Shown: piece after piece, positions 62,487 through 64,000 of the stretch
How the letters are laid out: every line of letters begins with the position of its first letter
Position numbering within the stretch: position 1 is the stretch's first letter
Source of the DNA: Cupriavidus sp. BIS7
Lineage (GTDB): Bacteria; Pseudomonadota; Gammaproteobacteria; Burkholderiales; Burkholderiaceae
Length of the DNA: 64,000 nucleotides
Reading direction: 5' to 3'
Assembly (NCBI RefSeq): GCF_000292345.1
Contig: NZ_ALOU01000021.1
Coordinates: 62,001-126,000 of the forward strand
Translations under genes and position numbers: made by a program
Notes under the pieces: generated by a model
Databases searched by the model: none
The model's input: the letters and a program-made list of their open reading frames with translations, nothing else
Told to the model about the DNA's origin: nothing

Positions 62487-63755
62487 ATGAATGGGGAAGC
62501 TGTCCGTCTGGATACGGGAAAACATGGCCAAGGCGCTGGCCGCGCATGGCTGGATCTGGATCGCGCACGCGTCTACAGCGCCGCCGTGCTGTTCCTGTTC
62601 ATTCTGCTGATGGCGACCTGGGCCTGGCACAGCCACGGCTTCACTGATAGCCATGTCAGCCGGCCGGGCGCCGACTTCGCCGTATTCTGGAGCGCGTCGT
62701 ACCTGGCGCTGAGCGAGGGCCCGGTGCACGCCTACGACGTTGCCAGACACCTTGAGGTCATGGCGACCTACGGGCCGCTCGGCATTGACAGCACGATGGT
62801 GCTGCCGTGGCTGTATCCGCCAACATTCCTGCTGGTTGTGCTGCCACTGGCAACGTTGCCGCTCGCTTTCAGCTATCTGCTGTTCGTGGCGGGAGGCGCC
62901 TATGCCTACCTGCGTGTGATCGGCGGCCTGGTGCGTGCCAGTTCCATGCTGCGGCGCGGCTTCTGGCTGCCCGTGCTGGCCTCGCCGGCCGTCCTGGCGT
63001 GTTGCATCCTCGGCCAGAATTCGTTGCTGACGGCCTCGCTGGTTGGCGCGGCAGTATGTCTGCTGAACCGACGCCCGGTGCTCGCCGGCGTCCTGATCGG
63101 GCTGCTGGCGATCAAGCCTCAGTTGGCGCTGCTGATCCCGGTGGCGCTGATCGCTGGACGGCACATGCGCACGCTGGCGAGTGCCGCGGCGACAGTGGCG
63201 ATCTTCGTGGCCGTCAGCGTGGCGGTTTGCGGATGGGAGACCATTCCGGCGTTCCTGCATAGCGTTGCATGGGCGCGGGCGCATCTTGTGGAAGGCTCGC
63301 CAGCGGGGTGGTTGGGGATGCCGTCGGTCCTGGCCGCCGCGCAACTGGCGGGATTGAACCCCGCGGCTGCCTATGCCGTACAGGCGCTGGCGGCCCTGGC
63401 GGCGGCAGCGTCGGTTGTCTACGTCTGGTCCCGCACGCGCGAGGCGCCGCTACGCACCGCCGTGCTGGCAGCGGCAGCCTTGCTGGCCACGCCATATGTT
63501 CGGCACTACGAACTGACGTGGATGGGGATCGCCGTCGCGGGTCTGATCGGCGACGGACTTCGTCATGGCCTGTCAGGCCGCGAGCAGGCGCTGTTCGTGG
63601 TGGCGTGGCTGCTGCCTGCATTCGAAAGCGTCAATCCCGTGCTGCGCATGCCTCAGATCGGTCCAGTCGTATCGGCATTGCTCGTTATCGTGGCCGTCCG
63701 TCGGACCATGAGCCGTACTGCGCCAGCGGCAGTGCCGGCGCCAGCGGGAACCTGA
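62487..63755 (+). CDS. GT87-type membrane glycosyltransferase (DUF2029)
   Basis: The 422-residue protein has about ten membrane helices and the GT87 mark RPGADFAVFWSAS near residue 60, where the Asp lies on the first outer loop, plus GQNSLLTASLVG and LAIKPQLALLIP. GT87 enzymes use polyprenyl-phosphate sugars to transfer hexoses at the outer face of the inner membrane. It stops one base before the start of a second, paralogous gene. A role in glycan or pilus modification near the Tad locus is inferred. Confidence 0.8.
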   Translation: MNGEAVRLDTGKHGQGAGRAWLDLDRARVYSAAVLFLFILLMATWAWHSHGFTDSHVSRPGADFAVFWSASYLALSEGPVHAYDVARHLEVMATYGPLGIDSTMVLPWLYPPTFLLVVLPLATLPLAFSYLLFVAGGAYAYLRVIGGLVRASSMLRRGFWLPVLASPAVLACCILGQNSLLTASLVGAAVCLLNRRPVLAGVLIGLLAIKPQLALLIPVALIAGRHMRTLASAAATVAIFVAVSVAVCGWETIPAFLHSVAWARAHLVEGSPAGWLGMPSVLAAAQLAGLNPAAAYAVQALAALAAAASVVYVWSRTREAPLRTAVLAAAALLATPYVRHYELTWMGIAVAGLIGDGLRHGLSGREQALFVVAWLLPAFESVNPVLRMPQIGPVVSALLVIVAVRRTMSRTAPAAVPAPAGT

Positions 63756-63756
63756 C

Positions 63757-64000
63757 ATGACGACGCTTCAGGCCGCCGCACGCCGGGCACGGGACGATGC
63801 TTCCCGGGCGCATTGGCTCAATCCCGAGCGGTTGCGGCTTTACTCGTGCGTGTCGCTGTTGTGCTCGGCGCTGTACTTCGGCATCTGGGTCTTTCGCGCC
63901 TGCGTACTGAAGACGCCGGGCGTATTTGCGCCGGGCGATGATTTCGTCGTGTTCTGGAGCGCGGCAAAGCTGGTGCTGTCCAGCGGGGCGGCGGCACCTT
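63757..64000 (+). CDS. Second GT87-like membrane glycosyltransferase (5' part, cut by window edge)
   Basis: Only the first 81 codons are visible. After a basic start the protein enters a membrane helix (SCVSLLCSALYFGIWVFRAC) and shows PGDDFVVFWSAAKLVLSSG, the same acidic DF..FWSA block as the upstream GT87 protein (GADFAVFWSAS). The ATG at 63757 follows the previous stop by one base, so both are co-translated. Confidence 0.7.
   Translation, partial: MTTLQAAARRARDDASRAHWLNPERLRLYSCVSLLCSALYFGIWVFRACVLKTPGVFAPGDDFVVFWSAAKLVLSSGAAAP

Overview
The window is high-GC DNA from a Betaproteobacterium of the order Burkholderiales, most like Cupriavidus/Ralstonia. The basis is the codon use, a leucine-degradation (liu) cluster, a Burkholderiales-type Tad pilus locus, groESL behind a CIRCE element, an orphan Bug-type binding protein and a DUF2827/trimeric-adhesin locus. 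It reads as chromosomal or second-replicon DNA with mostly ordinary housekeeping and accessory genes. No rRNA, tRNA, CRISPR array or intact insertion sequence was seen.

Layout. 1-2092: a MASE1/triple-PAS signalling protein cut by the left edge. 2386-6732: an NTF2-like protein, then a periplasmic oxidoreductase set (diheme cytochrome c, 2Fe-2S subunit, Tat-exported molybdenum subunit). 6944-8499: a DUF6402-type protein with a small membrane-anchored partner. 8558-11483: an ECF sigma/anti-sigma pair, divergent from a Tat-signal metallophosphoesterase and a free-standing CuA-like cupredoxin. 11518-15988: an RND efflux pump and its adaptor. 16224-19149: a small winged-helix regulator, a MASE1-PAS protein with no output domain, and a hydrolase whose predicted nucleophile is cysteine, fused to an NTF2 domain. 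19176-21482: a patatin/BamA-type outer-membrane autotransporter.

21769-29224: the leucine/isovalerate cluster (mvaB, mccA, mccB, acyl-CoA synthetase) on the minus strand, divergent from a TetR regulator, with two related candidate operators between them. The isovaleryl-CoA dehydrogenase and methylglutaconyl-CoA hydratase are not here. 29224-29984 is a scar with an IS30-type transposase remnant, five 8-bp tandem repeats and a possible LysR remnant. It leads into an MFS transporter/Bug binding protein/TauD-type dioxygenase set (29985-33313). 33405-41607 is the most unusual part: three paralogous DUF2827 proteins and a small secreted protein in one overlapping operon, divergent from a trimeric autotransporter adhesin. 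The adhesin stalk is made of near-identical Ser/Thr-rich repeats carrying a regular N-V-T sequon, and the DUF2827 proteins have GT-B-like C-terminal motifs. A dedicated adhesin glycosylation system is a reasonable hypothesis.

41858-48250: stress-type membrane proteins (GlsB/YeaQ and DUF883), a membrane-bound lytic transglycosylase F, groES-groEL and a metallophosphoesterase. 48467-61425: a complete-looking Tad/Flp pilus operon on the minus strand (three Flp pilins, prepilin peptidase, an extra winged-helix AAA+ ATPase, RcpC, RcpA secretin, a glycine-rich lipoprotein, TadG, two TadE-like pseudopilins, TadZ, TadA, TadB, TadC). 62487 to the right edge: two paralogous GT87-type membrane glycosyltransferases, the second cut by the edge.

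A family of GC-rich palindromic repeats (REP-like, core CCCCTCTCCC) sits in at least five intergenic spaces. Two copies are full inverted pairs around a conserved GGTTCAA centre.
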